Origin: Bdellovibrionota bacterium
GTDB taxonomy: Bacteria; Bdellovibrionota_C; UBA2361; JAFLCA01
DNA: 64,000 bases
Direction of reading: 5' to 3'
NCBI GenBank assembly: GCA_030584005.1
Contig: CP129486.1
Span: 1,305,556-1,369,555 of the forward strand
The position numbers and the translations under genes were made by a program. Of this stretch, positions 54,349-62,993 are shown one piece after another. Position 1 is the stretch's first letter. Each line of letters begins with the position of its first letter. The notes beneath the pieces are model-generated. The model made no database searches. It was given only the letters and a program-made list of their open reading frames with translations, and was not told the origin of the DNA.

Positions 54349-54722
54349 AGATGGCAGAACGGCTGTTGGGTGCGGCAGTAGCGCTCATTTGCGGCTTAGT
54401 GTCGACTCAAGCACTATCGCAAGAGCTGCGGATATTTGATAACCGCGGGATGATTCGGCTGCTACAAGAAACCAAAAGTCCTCTACAGCTCGAAGTTGCC
54501 TTTCAGGGCAGCAATCCGAGCGCAGCAAAACTGGTACGTATAGACGCGGCACAGGGAGAGATCGAGGGACGAATGATTAGTCCGCTGCACTATTATTTTT
54601 TTGATGTCATCCCGGGCAGCTGGCGCATAGAGGCCATCACCGAACAGGGAGTGGCGCACGTATTCAAGGTGCAGGTGTCTACCGCGGATGCGTTACTTGT
54701 GAGTACGCCTGGGACTCCGTAA
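54345..54722 (+). CDS. Small secreted protein, copy 1 (repeat-bearing)
   Basis: 125 residues with a signal peptide (AAVALICGLVSTQALSQ) and an unrecognised beta-rich mature domain (ELRIFDNRGMIRLLQETKSP, FFDVIPGSWRIEAITEQGVA). It overlaps the purD stop by 4 bp. From 54381 to 54692 it is base-for-base identical to the second copy at 61277-61588, while the ends differ: this copy starts MKMAERLLG and ends LLVSTPGTP. See the repeat entries. Confidence 0.75.
   Translation: MKMAERLLGAAVALICGLVSTQALSQELRIFDNRGMIRLLQETKSPLQLEVAFQGSNPSAAKLVRIDAAQGEIEGRMISPLHYYFFDVIPGSWRIEAITEQGVAHVFKVQVSTADALLVSTPGTP
54381..54692. repeat. 312-bp perfect direct repeat, left copy
   Basis: All 312 bases match the copy at 61277-61588 in the same orientation. 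Identity stops abruptly at both ends, inside the coding sequences. Confidence 0.9.
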
Positions 54723-55074
54723 ATGAGCCACAACACGGCGTGAGCAGTCGACAAAGAGATTATCTCTGAGCTGAAAAGTGATCTGCGATCGGTGTGTCAC
54801 GCCCCGCAGCTCAATAAGCCCGAGGATGGGAGTAGGCAAATCAATCTTCTTGACTCTTATTGAGGAGTTACGAGTGCGCGAGGTGAAGATAGTGTGAACT
54901 GGTAGAAGCGGGCTGGTAGATGGGTAGCGGCTTGATGCCGCGGGAGGAGGAACAGCGGTATTTTGGATTATTTGCACACTCTGGCCTGTCTTGAAGGAGT
55001 GAGGGGAGCGATTTTTGGCCTGGTTAAGCGATGCACTGAGTGATTCCAGGTACACCGCTACACTGCCTGCGGAG
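54723..55074. other. Intergenic region at the left edge of the island
   Basis: About 350 bp with no recognisable gene. It separates the small secreted-protein gene from the transposase remnant and may contain IS91-end sequences, which I cannot define. Confidence 0.35.
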
Positions 55075-55500
55075 TCAAGCGAAGTCGTTCGGTGGTAGGT
55101 TGTCGAAGAACTCTTGTGTAAGAGCTTTAGGGAGGTTGGGAGGGGCCTGCGCCCTTGGTATTCGGAGCGCATCAGCGATATTGAGGATCTCTTTTTCATT
55201 GGTCAGGAACGCGACCATGCACATGGTTCCTTTGCAGCGGGGACATTGGAAGGGGTTAATCTCGAACGCACGTTTCATACAACTTGCCCAGGAGACAGAG
55301 GGGGTTATGCGATGCTCTTGGACTGTCTCCTTGGTTGGCTGCGGTATGCGCTTTGCCCACTCTCCCCGCCCTCGGCATGAGGACCATCCGTAGTAGCGGA
55401 TAATAGACTCGTACGGTTTCGGAATGTGGCAAGACATGAGCGCCAGAAACTGGCAGGCGTCAAACTCATCAGCTTTGCCATCGCTAGTGATGAGAAAGGT
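55075..55500 (-). mobile_element. IS91-type (Y2) transposase C-terminal remnant
   Basis: The minus-strand ORF reads ADEFDACQFLALMSCHIPKP YESIIRYYGW, then SWASCMKRAFEINPFQCPRC KGTMCMVAFLTNEKEI. The pairs HIP...RYYGW and WA..L.R..E..PF.CP.CKG.M are the distinctive C-terminal signature of IS91/ISCR-family rolling-circle transposases. The catalytic N-terminal part (HUH and tyrosines) is absent, so it is inactive. The 5' edge runs into the Rhs fragment near 55500. IS91-type elements are known to pick up flanking DNA. Confidence 0.65.
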
Positions 55501-56150
55501 TAATGACAAGCCTCGGACTCCCCGAATGGTCAGAAAGTATCAGGTAGGTAACCCCGGGGCCTTTATCATGTAATCCGGCACGTGGGCGCGGGAGCCGTAG
55601 ACAAACCGCGAGACAATTGCGCCTGCAACATCAAGCTCTGCTATTGGATTCAGCGCATCTTGATAAAGGAATCCTTGTTGTAGGACGCTATTTATCTTCT
55701 TTCCAATTCTCCGTCCGGTCCCGTCGAGGACGTACTCGATATTTTGGCCTGTGGGAATTACGGCTGAGGTGAACGTACCAAACGCATCATATTCGTAAGT
55801 CGTCGTGCCACTCGAATCGATACGAGTCTACATCTCACCGTTTTCGTTGTACTCAAACTGCGCATCACCAAACTGCAACAACCTATACTGGTCGTCATAG
55901 GTCGCAGACACGCCATTGGAGGAGACGCGATTGCCGTTTAGATCGTGGCCGTAACTACCCTTCACGACTCCATCGAGTCGTACTTCTTGCACTCGGCCGG
56001 CAGGGTCGTAGACGTATTCGTGGTATCTCATTGAAGTGGTTGACTTATTCGAGTTGGGTGGCACCAGATATTGCAGGGTCGTAGACGTATTCGTGGTATC
56101 TCATTGAAGTGGTTGACTTATTCGAGTTGGGTGGCACCAGATATTGGTTG
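55500..56150 (-). pseudogene. Decayed Rhs-repeat (YD-repeat) gene fragment
   Basis: Minus-strand reading from about 56064 gives YHEYVYDPAGRVQEVRLDGV, VKGSYGHDLNGNRVSSNGVS and YDDQYRLLQFGDAQFEYNEN. A TAG stop follows (55828-55830), then [40 protein letters not shown] and [20 protein letters not shown]. After a frameshift near 55560 it reads [19 protein letters not shown]. This is the core of an Rhs protein up to the conserved DHLGS-like motif, where polymorphic toxin domains would start. The Rhs frame ends at about 55500 and the transposase remnant begins there. No toxin tip remains. Confidence 0.75.
56001..56146. repeat. Tandem duplication, 73-bp unit
   Basis: 56001-56073 and 56074-56146 are identical. 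The unit length is not a multiple of three, so the duplication breaks the Rhs frame. Confidence 0.85.
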
Positions 56151-56178
56151 CCAGATATTCCAGATACTCTAGGAGGGT

Positions 56179-57345
56179 CTACTGCCTCGCTTCTGGTTGG
56201 GAGATGAGGAAGTAAATAAGCGCTTCGACTCGCTGCAGTATGGAGGGAATTATGACGAATTCGTCCTTTGTGTGGGCGCCTCCGCCTTTCGGCCCGAGTG
56301 CATCAATAGTGGGAGTTTTGCTTCCAAGGTGATTAGCATCGCTCACACCGCCCTGTCGGGGCGCTCTCCCGGCTTCGAATCCCGCGCGTTTGCACGCTGC
56401 TTTGTACTGCTCGTATAGTTCGCGACTAGCAGGGGTCTCCTCCAAGGGCGAGAAAAGTTTAGTGCGGGCCAGTTCGGCCGTGCAACCGCGTGCATCGGCA
56501 GATCGCAGTTGCTTTAGTCCTGCCTCGATTCGCTCTAGATCCTCATTAGTAAAGGCACGGCATTGTACGGTGGCACGTGCTCGGTCTGCTACGCGAGACG
56601 GTTCTGCCTCGACGCTTATGAGCCCGGCGTTGCAGATAGCTCCGTTGGGGAGATCAATCATTCGCTCCATGGCAAGAAGCCTTTCTGCGAGGCCGAAAGC
56701 CGCATTCGCCCCTTTCGCGTACTCATTGCCCATATGAGCACTACGACCAGTAACCGTAAGGATAAATTCGGCGAGGCACGACCTTTCCGTTACAAGGGCG
56801 TCGTTGTCTCTTCCAAATTCGAACACCAGAGCAGCGCGCGCCTCGGCAGCTACCTGCCGCATAAGGTCACGAGATTCCTGGGTGCTGCTCTCTTCAGCAG
56901 AGTTGAAAACTATCTCCAGGGGGAGGCGGTCGAGCATCCCCATTTCCTTGAGCGCGCGACAGGCGTAGGTGATAACGATGAGGCCTGCCTTCATGTCGTA
57001 GGCTCCGGGACCCCGTGCTCTTTCGCCATCCACCGTCAGCGAGTGATAGCCCTCCGAGAATCCGAGAGCAATGTCAGCATGTCCACATAGAACGATACGC
57101 GCGCGCGTGTCTCGCCCAGCTGCTGTGGTAGCGATCACCACATCGCCGCGATCGGTAAGAGTACGCCGCTCGCAAAGCAACCCTAAGGCTTCAAGCTCCC
57201 GTTGCAATGCCGCCTGGACTTCCTGCACGCCAATTACGTTTTCACTGACGCTTTCAATCCCTACCAACGTGCGCAAACTCTCCAGCGCGTGGGGAAGGGC
57301 AGCGTTGCTCCACTCTGGGATGTGATGGGCTTCGAGTGCGGGCAT
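56179..57345 (-). CDS. M20 family metallopeptidase (carboxypeptidase G2-like)
   Basis: 388 residues. Metal site residues: LCGHADIALG (His), GPGAYDMKAGLIVI (Asp bridging), NSAEESSTQE (Glu-Glu) and GPKGGGAHTKDEF (His). The lid domain is visible as VTGRSAHMGNEYAKGANAAF. These zinc enzymes remove a C-terminal amino acid, commonly glutamate. No signal peptide, so cytoplasmic. It lies inside the direct-repeat island, 33 bp after the tandem duplication. Confidence 0.85.
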   Translation of the reverse strand: MPALEAHHIPEWSNAALPHALESLRTLVGIESVSENVIGVQEVQAALQRELEALGLLCERRTLTDRGDVVIATTAAGRDTRARIVLCGHADIALGFSEGYHSLTVDGERARGPGAYDMKAGLIVITYACRALKEMGMLDRLPLEIVFNSAEESSTQESRDLMRQVAAEARAALVFEFGRDNDALVTERSCLAEFILTVTGRSAHMGNEYAKGANAAFGLAERLLAMERMIDLPNGAICNAGLISVEAEPSRVADRARATVQCRAFTNEDLERIEAGLKQLRSADARGCTAELARTKLFSPLEETPASRELYEQYKAACKRAGFEAGRAPRQGGVSDANHLGSKTPTIDALGPKGGGAHTKDEFVIIPSILQRVEALIYFLISQPEARQ

Positions 57346-58378
57346 AACAAACGTCGTCTTTTGCGGGCTAAGGCGGATTATCGGGATGCTACCAGTTGTC
57401 TCTCACGAAGGCCGCAAATGCCCCTCACAATTCGCACCGCCTAGTTCCTCTTTACGAATTGCAATTGTACCAGTTGCACGAATGCTACTCAACGTGGCAC
57501 CCGGGCACCTTAAGGTGTGTCGCTTGCTTCGTCTGCTTACTCTATGTGTAGTGGAGGAGAGAGGAGAGCGAGAGCTGGTGCCACCCTGCCGGAATTATTT
57601 GGATAAATCAGCACGTTATCCGCCATGGTCGCAGAAGATCGGTTGCAGCCACCCTAACCATCTGATGTTCAGAACCATTCCACATCCACCTATTCCCAAC
57701 ATGCCGGTAAAGGTTCCCATCTCCAGACAGCGTATTGCATAAGGCATCTCCCGTCGTCGCAGACAGTGGGAGGCGGCGTGCCTCTAAGTATGAGGAACCG
57801 GTTGATCAAGTTCAGTGTATTTTTTGACGAGAACTGACACTCCCCGCAGACTTAAAAAGAACATTTACTTGTGAGTAAAGTGCTACCCATATTCTGCCCC
57901 CATACTACTTCTGCGCAGTAGCGATCTACTACTTTGTATGAGGTTTGTGGTTTCAGTTCTCATGCTGCGCGTTGAGGCGTTCCGCTTGAGTCTTTGGGTT
58001 TTCGTTTCTCAAGTCCCCGTTACTATACGGCTCTTTCTTGAAATTCACCGATGATCCCGGAGCTTGTCGGTTCTCGTTCGGGCGAATTCCCGACGCTATT
58101 TCTCATGGTCCTCACACAGAGCTTATCATTTAAGCACACGCTAAACGTTCTTAGAGTAACCGCTTAACTATACTTATAGAACTTGTGAGTATCTTATTGT
58201 GTCTAGAAAAAGGAGCATGAGACTCCCGAAAGTGAAGTGTGCTCTCTGACACAAGTAAATTCATTTTGGTAGGCCGCTTCCGGCAGATGCGAGGCAAGAC
58301 GCGTTCGGGGGTCGTATTGGAACCAGGACACCTCAAAATAATGATCGAGGTGCCTCTAAGGGAAAGCTGCCTCTGTCC
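57346..58378. other. 1-kb gene-poor region
   Basis: No gene identified. A minus-strand ORF of 43 codons at 57616-57747 reads GTFTGMLGIGGCGMVLNIRW, with a glycine pattern faintly like TauE/SafE transporters, but it is too short to call. The DNA from about 57800 is richer in A and T than the core blocks. A stem of CACCTC/GAGGTG near 58330-58355 could end transcription of the minus-strand gene. Confidence 0.4.
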
Positions 58379-60823
58379 CTAAGCCTTTCCTTTGCGTTTT
58401 AGCTTAAGCTTTTTAGGCGAACAGTTCGTCCAGCGTCCCCGCCCCACTCGAAACGAAAGAAGTGCAGAAGCATTACCTTCCTTCATCTTCGCTAGGAACC
58501 GCGCTATACCGTCAGAGTTCGATCGCTTCTGAACCGTTGTGAATTCTCCATCACCGTTCAAATTCTTAATTCTCGCTCGAACCTGCACTACTTGTGGTTC
58601 TGCAGTGAGTGGGTTCACTACCACGGCTTGAAAGGTTCGCGAGCCCAGTTTGCGATTCTTCTGGGTAGCTTCGAGCTGCTGGGCGGTACACACGAGTGAT
58701 CCGGAGTCATTATCACCATCATCGTCACCACCATCACCATTATCGGAGTCGGATAGCTGAAAGGCGCCGTAGCCCGTGAGAATGTTCAGACGGAAAGTGC
58801 CTTCGGCGTCCTGGGTAAGTCCCTCGACAAAATCTAGGGTGTTGATTTCCGTGAGCGGTGAACTCGTGAATACGAGCGACCAATTCTCGCCGGAATCGAC
58901 AGTCAGCCAGATGCGGCCATTTGCAGCGGCATATGCAACGCCAGTTCTCACCGTTAAGACATCCGAGATACCGAAATTTGCGGAGGTTGCAAGTGGCGCA
59001 TCTGGACCCTGCCATTCGCCGCTGCCCGAACTTGCATCATTAAGCACAAAGATAGATCCTTTCGGAGAATTCAGGTAATCATCTTGATCCTGCTCGACAA
59101 CGTCCTGACTCGTCGCCATATACAGCACGTCATCTTGTGACGAGTAGGAGAAGGCTACCGGGCGAACGAGGGCGCTGAAGTCACCGTCGACCATACGGAT
59201 CCAATTCGCTCCTGCATCCGCACTTACATAGACACCACGGCTCGCAGGGTCTGGTTCCGGCTCAAGGAAACCAAGTCCAGCGAAGTACAATGTTTCACTC
59301 AGGGCGATGAAAGCGCTCCCTGTCTGATCAGTAAACCATGTAACGATTACCGATTCGTCATCCTCACTAAATTCGATTACCCCAGAGCCGAGCCGCCCAA
59401 CGAGAAGCTTGCCAGGGAGATACTGGGACGTTTCGAGCAGCGATACAACGCTTGAGCCTACGCCTGGCGCAAATATTTCGAACGTCACATCCACATCATC
59501 ATCGGTCACGACAATAGTGCCTTTGTAGACACTCGGCCCCGAAGCCATATAGAACACACCCTCTTGTGAGTGCGAGAATGCAACACGACTGACGGAGTCA
59601 CAGCCGCCATCTGGGCAGAACGGGAAATTCCAGCTTGGAGCATCTGAGTCATAGTTCCTCGATAGTGCGACACCAGATCCTGTAGCTACAATGACTGTCG
59701 AAGGATTTGAGGGATCTTTGGCCAGGTCAACGAGCTCGACTCCCTGAAGACCTTTACTCGCGTCCGCGAAGGAAAGTTGCCCGATATCCTCTGAAATATC
59801 TGACGTTGTCGCCAACCCAACCTCCGAACTGATAATCGCAGAAGTCGGTTCCGCGGGGTCTAGCAGACATCCTATCCCCTCAAGTACAGCACTGTCTTGT
59901 CCCTCAATTGTGACCGAGCTCAGCTGCTCGAAATTCATACCACCATCGAGGGAGCGGTAGTTTCCGATCAATAGAGTCTGCCCTTCTATACAAAACTGCC
60001 TATGGTATATACCTGCCAGACTAACACCGGACACTAGACTGAAACCGGTTCCATTGCTCTCACCTCGATATAGCGCTCCTTCTAACGGGGTGGCTGCATA
60101 GACTTTGTCGGCACTTGGGTCGTAGTCCGTCCTAGAGAAATTGGGACTCGGAACTCCCATCTGGTCGGTGATATCTTCAAATGTTCCGACTTCTCCTCCC
60201 GAGCTGAGCGTCGCGCGGTGCATCGCATACGCGCCCCCCTCTCCCATTGAACCACTCAATAAAAGGTGACTATCGGTGGCGGTGAGAACCGCAGAAAGCC
60301 CGTCAAGATCAGGAAAAGTGGCAACAGAAGTAATTGCGCCCGAGGCAATATGTATGCGAATGATTCGCCCTTCAAATCCGTCGACTTGATTGCCGGAAAA
60401 AATTGCAGCAAAGGCGAAATCCCCGCGACGCGTGAAGCCACGGAGGTATGGAAAGTCCTGAAGAAGGACCTCCTTTTGGGACGAGAACTCCTCTGGGTCG
60501 TCTAAGGCGCTCAGAGGAACTCTATAAGCATAGCTATGGTAGAGATAGTTTCCCGCGATCGCTACCGACTCCGTGGTTGTATTCTCTAGCTCTGTTACGA
60601 GCTTCCAAGTTGCCCCTTTGTCATGAGAGTAATAAAGCCCCCGAACAGATTGGCAGCCCGCCACATACACTGTGCCATCATCGTTCGATGCGAGGGTAGG
60701 ATAGTTACATCCATTGAGTCCGAGGTCTTTTAGGGACAGATCGGCTCGAGCTACACAGGCATAGTTGACCATTAATGCAACCGAGCAGGCCCACAGACTA
60801 CGAAGGACAGTTTTCATGATCAT
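58379..60823 (-). CDS. Large secreted BNR/sortilin-type repeat protein
   Basis: About 814 residues from ATG 60823 (or 60817), with a signal peptide (TVLRSLWACSVALMVNYACV). The body repeats a beta-propeller-like pattern with Asp-box motifs: YYSHDKGATWKLV, VYVSADAGANWIRM, IWLTVDSGENWSL, separated by about 60-100 residues. The C-terminal part has an Asp/Gly linker (DSDNGDGGDDDGDNDSGS) and a basic domain (NCSPKKLKLKRKGKA). Such propellers bind glycans or proteins at the surface; enzymatic sialidase residues are not evident. The ORF runs upstream to 60916. It lies inside the repeat-bounded island. Confidence 0.7.
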   Translation of the reverse strand: MIMKTVLRSLWACSVALMVNYACVARADLSLKDLGLNGCNYPTLASNDDGTVYVAGCQSVRGLYYSHDKGATWKLVTELENTTTESVAIAGNYLYHSYAYRVPLSALDDPEEFSSQKEVLLQDFPYLRGFTRRGDFAFAAIFSGNQVDGFEGRIIRIHIASGAITSVATFPDLDGLSAVLTATDSHLLLSGSMGEGGAYAMHRATLSSGGEVGTFEDITDQMGVPSPNFSRTDYDPSADKVYAATPLEGALYRGESNGTGFSLVSGVSLAGIYHRQFCIEGQTLLIGNYRSLDGGMNFEQLSSVTIEGQDSAVLEGIGCLLDPAEPTSAIISSEVGLATTSDISEDIGQLSFADASKGLQGVELVDLAKDPSNPSTVIVATGSGVALSRNYDSDAPSWNFPFCPDGGCDSVSRVAFSHSQEGVFYMASGPSVYKGTIVVTDDDVDVTFEIFAPGVGSSVVSLLETSQYLPGKLLVGRLGSGVIEFSEDDESVIVTWFTDQTGSAFIALSETLYFAGLGFLEPEPDPASRGVYVSADAGANWIRMVDGDFSALVRPVAFSYSSQDDVLYMATSQDVVEQDQDDYLNSPKGSIFVLNDASSGSGEWQGPDAPLATSANFGISDVLTVRTGVAYAAANGRIWLTVDSGENWSLVFTSSPLTEINTLDFVEGLTQDAEGTFRLNILTGYGAFQLSDSDNGDGGDDDGDNDSGSLVCTAQQLEATQKNRKLGSRTFQAVVVNPLTAEPQVVQVRARIKNLNGDGEFTTVQKRSNSDGIARFLAKMKEGNASALLSFRVGRGRWTNCSPKKLKLKRKGKA

Positions 60824-60906
60824 GTTTCGCCTAGAGTTTTCTGAGCAAGAGCCGTGCTTCCCGCTTTCAATCGACAGAATCCGCCATCGTCGAGAAATAA
60901 TAACTC

Positions 60907-61095
60907 CTAAGCCCATGATGGCCGTTTTTTTTTACTGAGCATAGGTATTGTACTCTTGTCGACCGGATTGGTCGCATACTTGAGCGGTTCAAATAAACCC
61001 TCATTGATCGTAAACCAGACATCCCTTGGCCCCGTTTGCACCTTCACGTCGAGATCTCCTCTCGATAGGTATCCAAGTAAATTAATCTTTCTCAA
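60907..61095 (-). CDS. Possible small ORF, uncertain
   Basis: 62 residues from TTG, or about 46 from a GTG at 61047 with gagaggag about 8 bp upstream. It reads DVWFTINEGLFEPLKYATNP and ends in a poly-Lys segment encoded by a run of A. No family recognised. It lies just upstream of the large secreted gene and could be a leader or noise. Confidence 0.25.
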   Translation of the reverse strand: MRKINLLGYLSRGDLDVKVQTGPRDVWFTINEGLFEPLKYATNPVDKSTIPMLSKKKRPSWA

Positions 61096-61240
61096 TTAGG
61101 TGGGTAGGAAGATCGATCCAATCCTTTTAGGTAATTGAGGAATATTGATTATGTGGTGTGAGATGCTTTAAAGGCATTAAAGCTCTTCGGAGCCGTGGAA
61201 GACCAGATCGTCGAGAGAGGCGGCGGATAGCTGTGAAGTG

Positions 61241-61618
61241 ATGGAATTCGAGAGGTTTTTGGTGGTGCGGCTTGGCGCGCTCATTTGCGGCTTAGTGTCG
61301 ACTCAAGCACTATCGCAAGAGCTGCGGATATTTGATAACCGCGGGATGATTCGGCTGCTACAAGAAACCAAAAGTCCTCTACAGCTCGAAGTTGCCTTTC
61401 AGGGCAGCAATCCGAGCGCAGCAAAACTGGTACGTATAGACGCGGCACAGGGAGAGATCGAGGGACGAATGATTAGTCCGCTGCACTATTATTTTTTTGA
61501 TGTCATCCCGGGCAGCTGGCGCATAGAGGCCATCACCGAACAGGGAGTGGCGCACGTATTCAAGGTGCAGGTGTCTACCGCGGATGCGGTGCATATGAGC
61601 ACACCGGGCATTCCATAG
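61241..61618 (+). CDS. Small secreted protein, copy 2 (repeat-bearing)
   Basis: 125 residues, identical to copy 1 (54345) in the central 104 codons. It starts MEFERFLVVRLGALICGLVS and ends VHMSTPGIP. The stop is 16 bp from the convergent MFS gene. GTG 61238 precedes the ATG in frame. Confidence 0.7.
   Translation: MEFERFLVVRLGALICGLVSTQALSQELRIFDNRGMIRLLQETKSPLQLEVAFQGSNPSAAKLVRIDAAQGEIEGRMISPLHYYFFDVIPGSWRIEAITEQGVAHVFKVQVSTADAVHMSTPGIP
61277..61588. repeat. 312-bp perfect direct repeat, right copy
   Basis: Identical in sequence and orientation to 54381-54692, offset 6,896 bp. The two copies bracket the transposase remnant, Rhs fragment, M20 peptidase and large secreted gene. Confidence 0.9.
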
Positions 61619-61634
61619 ATACGCAGCAGCAAAG

Positions 61635-62846
61635 TTAACTCACGTCATTCGGTTTGCGAAGGCTGCGGGGAATGAGAGCAAGGATGCATGCAAAGAGCAG
61701 GGCTACCACCAAGAAGGCAGGCCGCAGGCCAACGATGCTGGCCAGCGCGCCGCCCATCAGCGGGCCCCCGAGATGTCCGAGCTGGGTAGCGCTGCTGCTG
61801 ACACCCATGATACCGCCGCGCCGTTCGCGCGGCGACACTTTGCTCACGGCTCCGTAGAGCAGCACAAGGGGGGCTGCGGAGCAGAGTCCGAAGAGGGCCT
61901 GAATAATCACAAGGGAAGCGAAGGAGGGTGCCACACTGTGAAGCACCGATACGATGGCGGCGGTGAGGAGAGCGATCCGCAGTAATCCGGCGTGACCTCG
62001 CCGGTCCGCGATTCTACCCCACCACGGTGCCGCCAGCGCTCCCACGATCCCGCGGGCCATCAGGAGTATGCCGGTCATTGTTGCCAAGAAAACCGTGTTG
62101 GGAGCCACTGCCTCTACCAGGAACGGCAGCAGCACCGGGGAAAGCATCAGGGTGAACTGGACGACCACAAGCAGGGTCATCAGCCGCGCCAAGTGCGGCT
62201 GCTGCATCACGAATCTGATGTTTTCAAATGTTGTGTAGCGGGTATCGTGGGACTTGGTGTTGCGATGCTCCGTGACGAGGAGCCCTACGGCCACCCCAGA
62301 AACAAGACACATCGCCGCAACTACCACAAATACATTGCGCATGCCGATGGTGTCAGCCAACAAGCCGCCCGCCACTGGTCCGAGAATCGCACCAGTCGAA
62401 GTCGATGTTTGCAGCACGCCCAGAGCATAACTAGAGCGCTCCTCGGGTACCTGACTCGAAACGAATGCGATGGAGGCGGCAATGAAGCCGCTCACTAGCC
62501 CCTGCGCGACTCGCAGCATAAAGAGCTGGAGAGCGGTGGTGACGAACGCCATGAAGACCAGGGCAAGCGCAAGACCGATGAACGCTCTTACCACCATTAA
62601 CTTGAGCCCGAGGCGATCCCCCAGCGCACCCCACAACGGTGCTACTACGATGGACGCAAAAAAGGGGCCCGAAAGTATCAGACCGCTCCAAAGCTTTACA
62701 GATTCCGGGTCGGTCGTGCCGATTTCGCGGAGGTAGAAGGGGATAAAGGGCAGGCAGGCGCTCATTCCGATCATGCCAAGGAACTGAGCAGCCCATACTA
62801 TCCACAAATTACGCTGCCAGTGTGGGGGAGTGCTTTGGGAGATCAT
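61635..62846 (-). CDS. Major facilitator superfamily transporter
   Basis: 403 residues from ATG 62846 (in-frame starts at 62870 and 62906 are alternatives; the ORF runs to 63155). Twelve hydrophobic helices; the MFS motif GALGDRLGLKLMVVRAFIGL after helix 2 and its counterpart GRIADRRGHAGLLRIALLT after helix 8. Resembles the multidrug/DHA1 branch (ALGVLQTSTSTGAILGPVAG, helix 5 motif C). Substrate not predictable. It is divergent from the FAD oxidoreductase, sharing about 150 bp. Confidence 0.85.
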   Translation of the reverse strand: MISQSTPPHWQRNLWIVWAAQFLGMIGMSACLPFIPFYLREIGTTDPESVKLWSGLILSGPFFASIVVAPLWGALGDRLGLKLMVVRAFIGLALALVFMAFVTTALQLFMLRVAQGLVSGFIAASIAFVSSQVPEERSSYALGVLQTSTSTGAILGPVAGGLLADTIGMRNVFVVVAAMCLVSGVAVGLLVTEHRNTKSHDTRYTTFENIRFVMQQPHLARLMTLLVVVQFTLMLSPVLLPFLVEAVAPNTVFLATMTGILLMARGIVGALAAPWWGRIADRRGHAGLLRIALLTAAIVSVLHSVAPSFASLVIIQALFGLCSAAPLVLLYGAVSKVSPRERRGGIMGVSSSATQLGHLGGPLMGGALASIVGLRPAFLVVALLFACILALIPRSLRKPNDVS

Positions 62847-62938
62847 GTTGCGATGCCATTCCTGCCCCATAGGGCGGTTCTCAAAACAGATACCCTGCGC
62901 GGACATCCGTTCTGAGTAACGCTTTAACATGAAGATGA

Positions 62939-62962
62939 GGCAAGGGCATACAGGCCCTTGCC
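62939..62962. promoter_or_regulatory. Perfect hairpin upstream of the FAD oxidoreductase
   Basis: GGCAAGGGC and GCCCTTGCC (9 bp, no mismatch) around atacag, in the divergent intergenic region, 32 bp before the start codon. Either an operator dyad or an RNA leader hairpin. Confidence 0.4.
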
Positions 62963-62993
62963 GATACGATAGAGAGAGGAGAAAGTAACAAGA

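Noticed and set aside
3430..55830. Reassigned TAG codon, suggested by in-frame TAGs in the antidote and Rhs fragments
   Set aside because: ffh, the pirin, rpsA and purH all end in TAG at family-consistent positions, so TAG is a normal stop; the fragments are pseudogenes.
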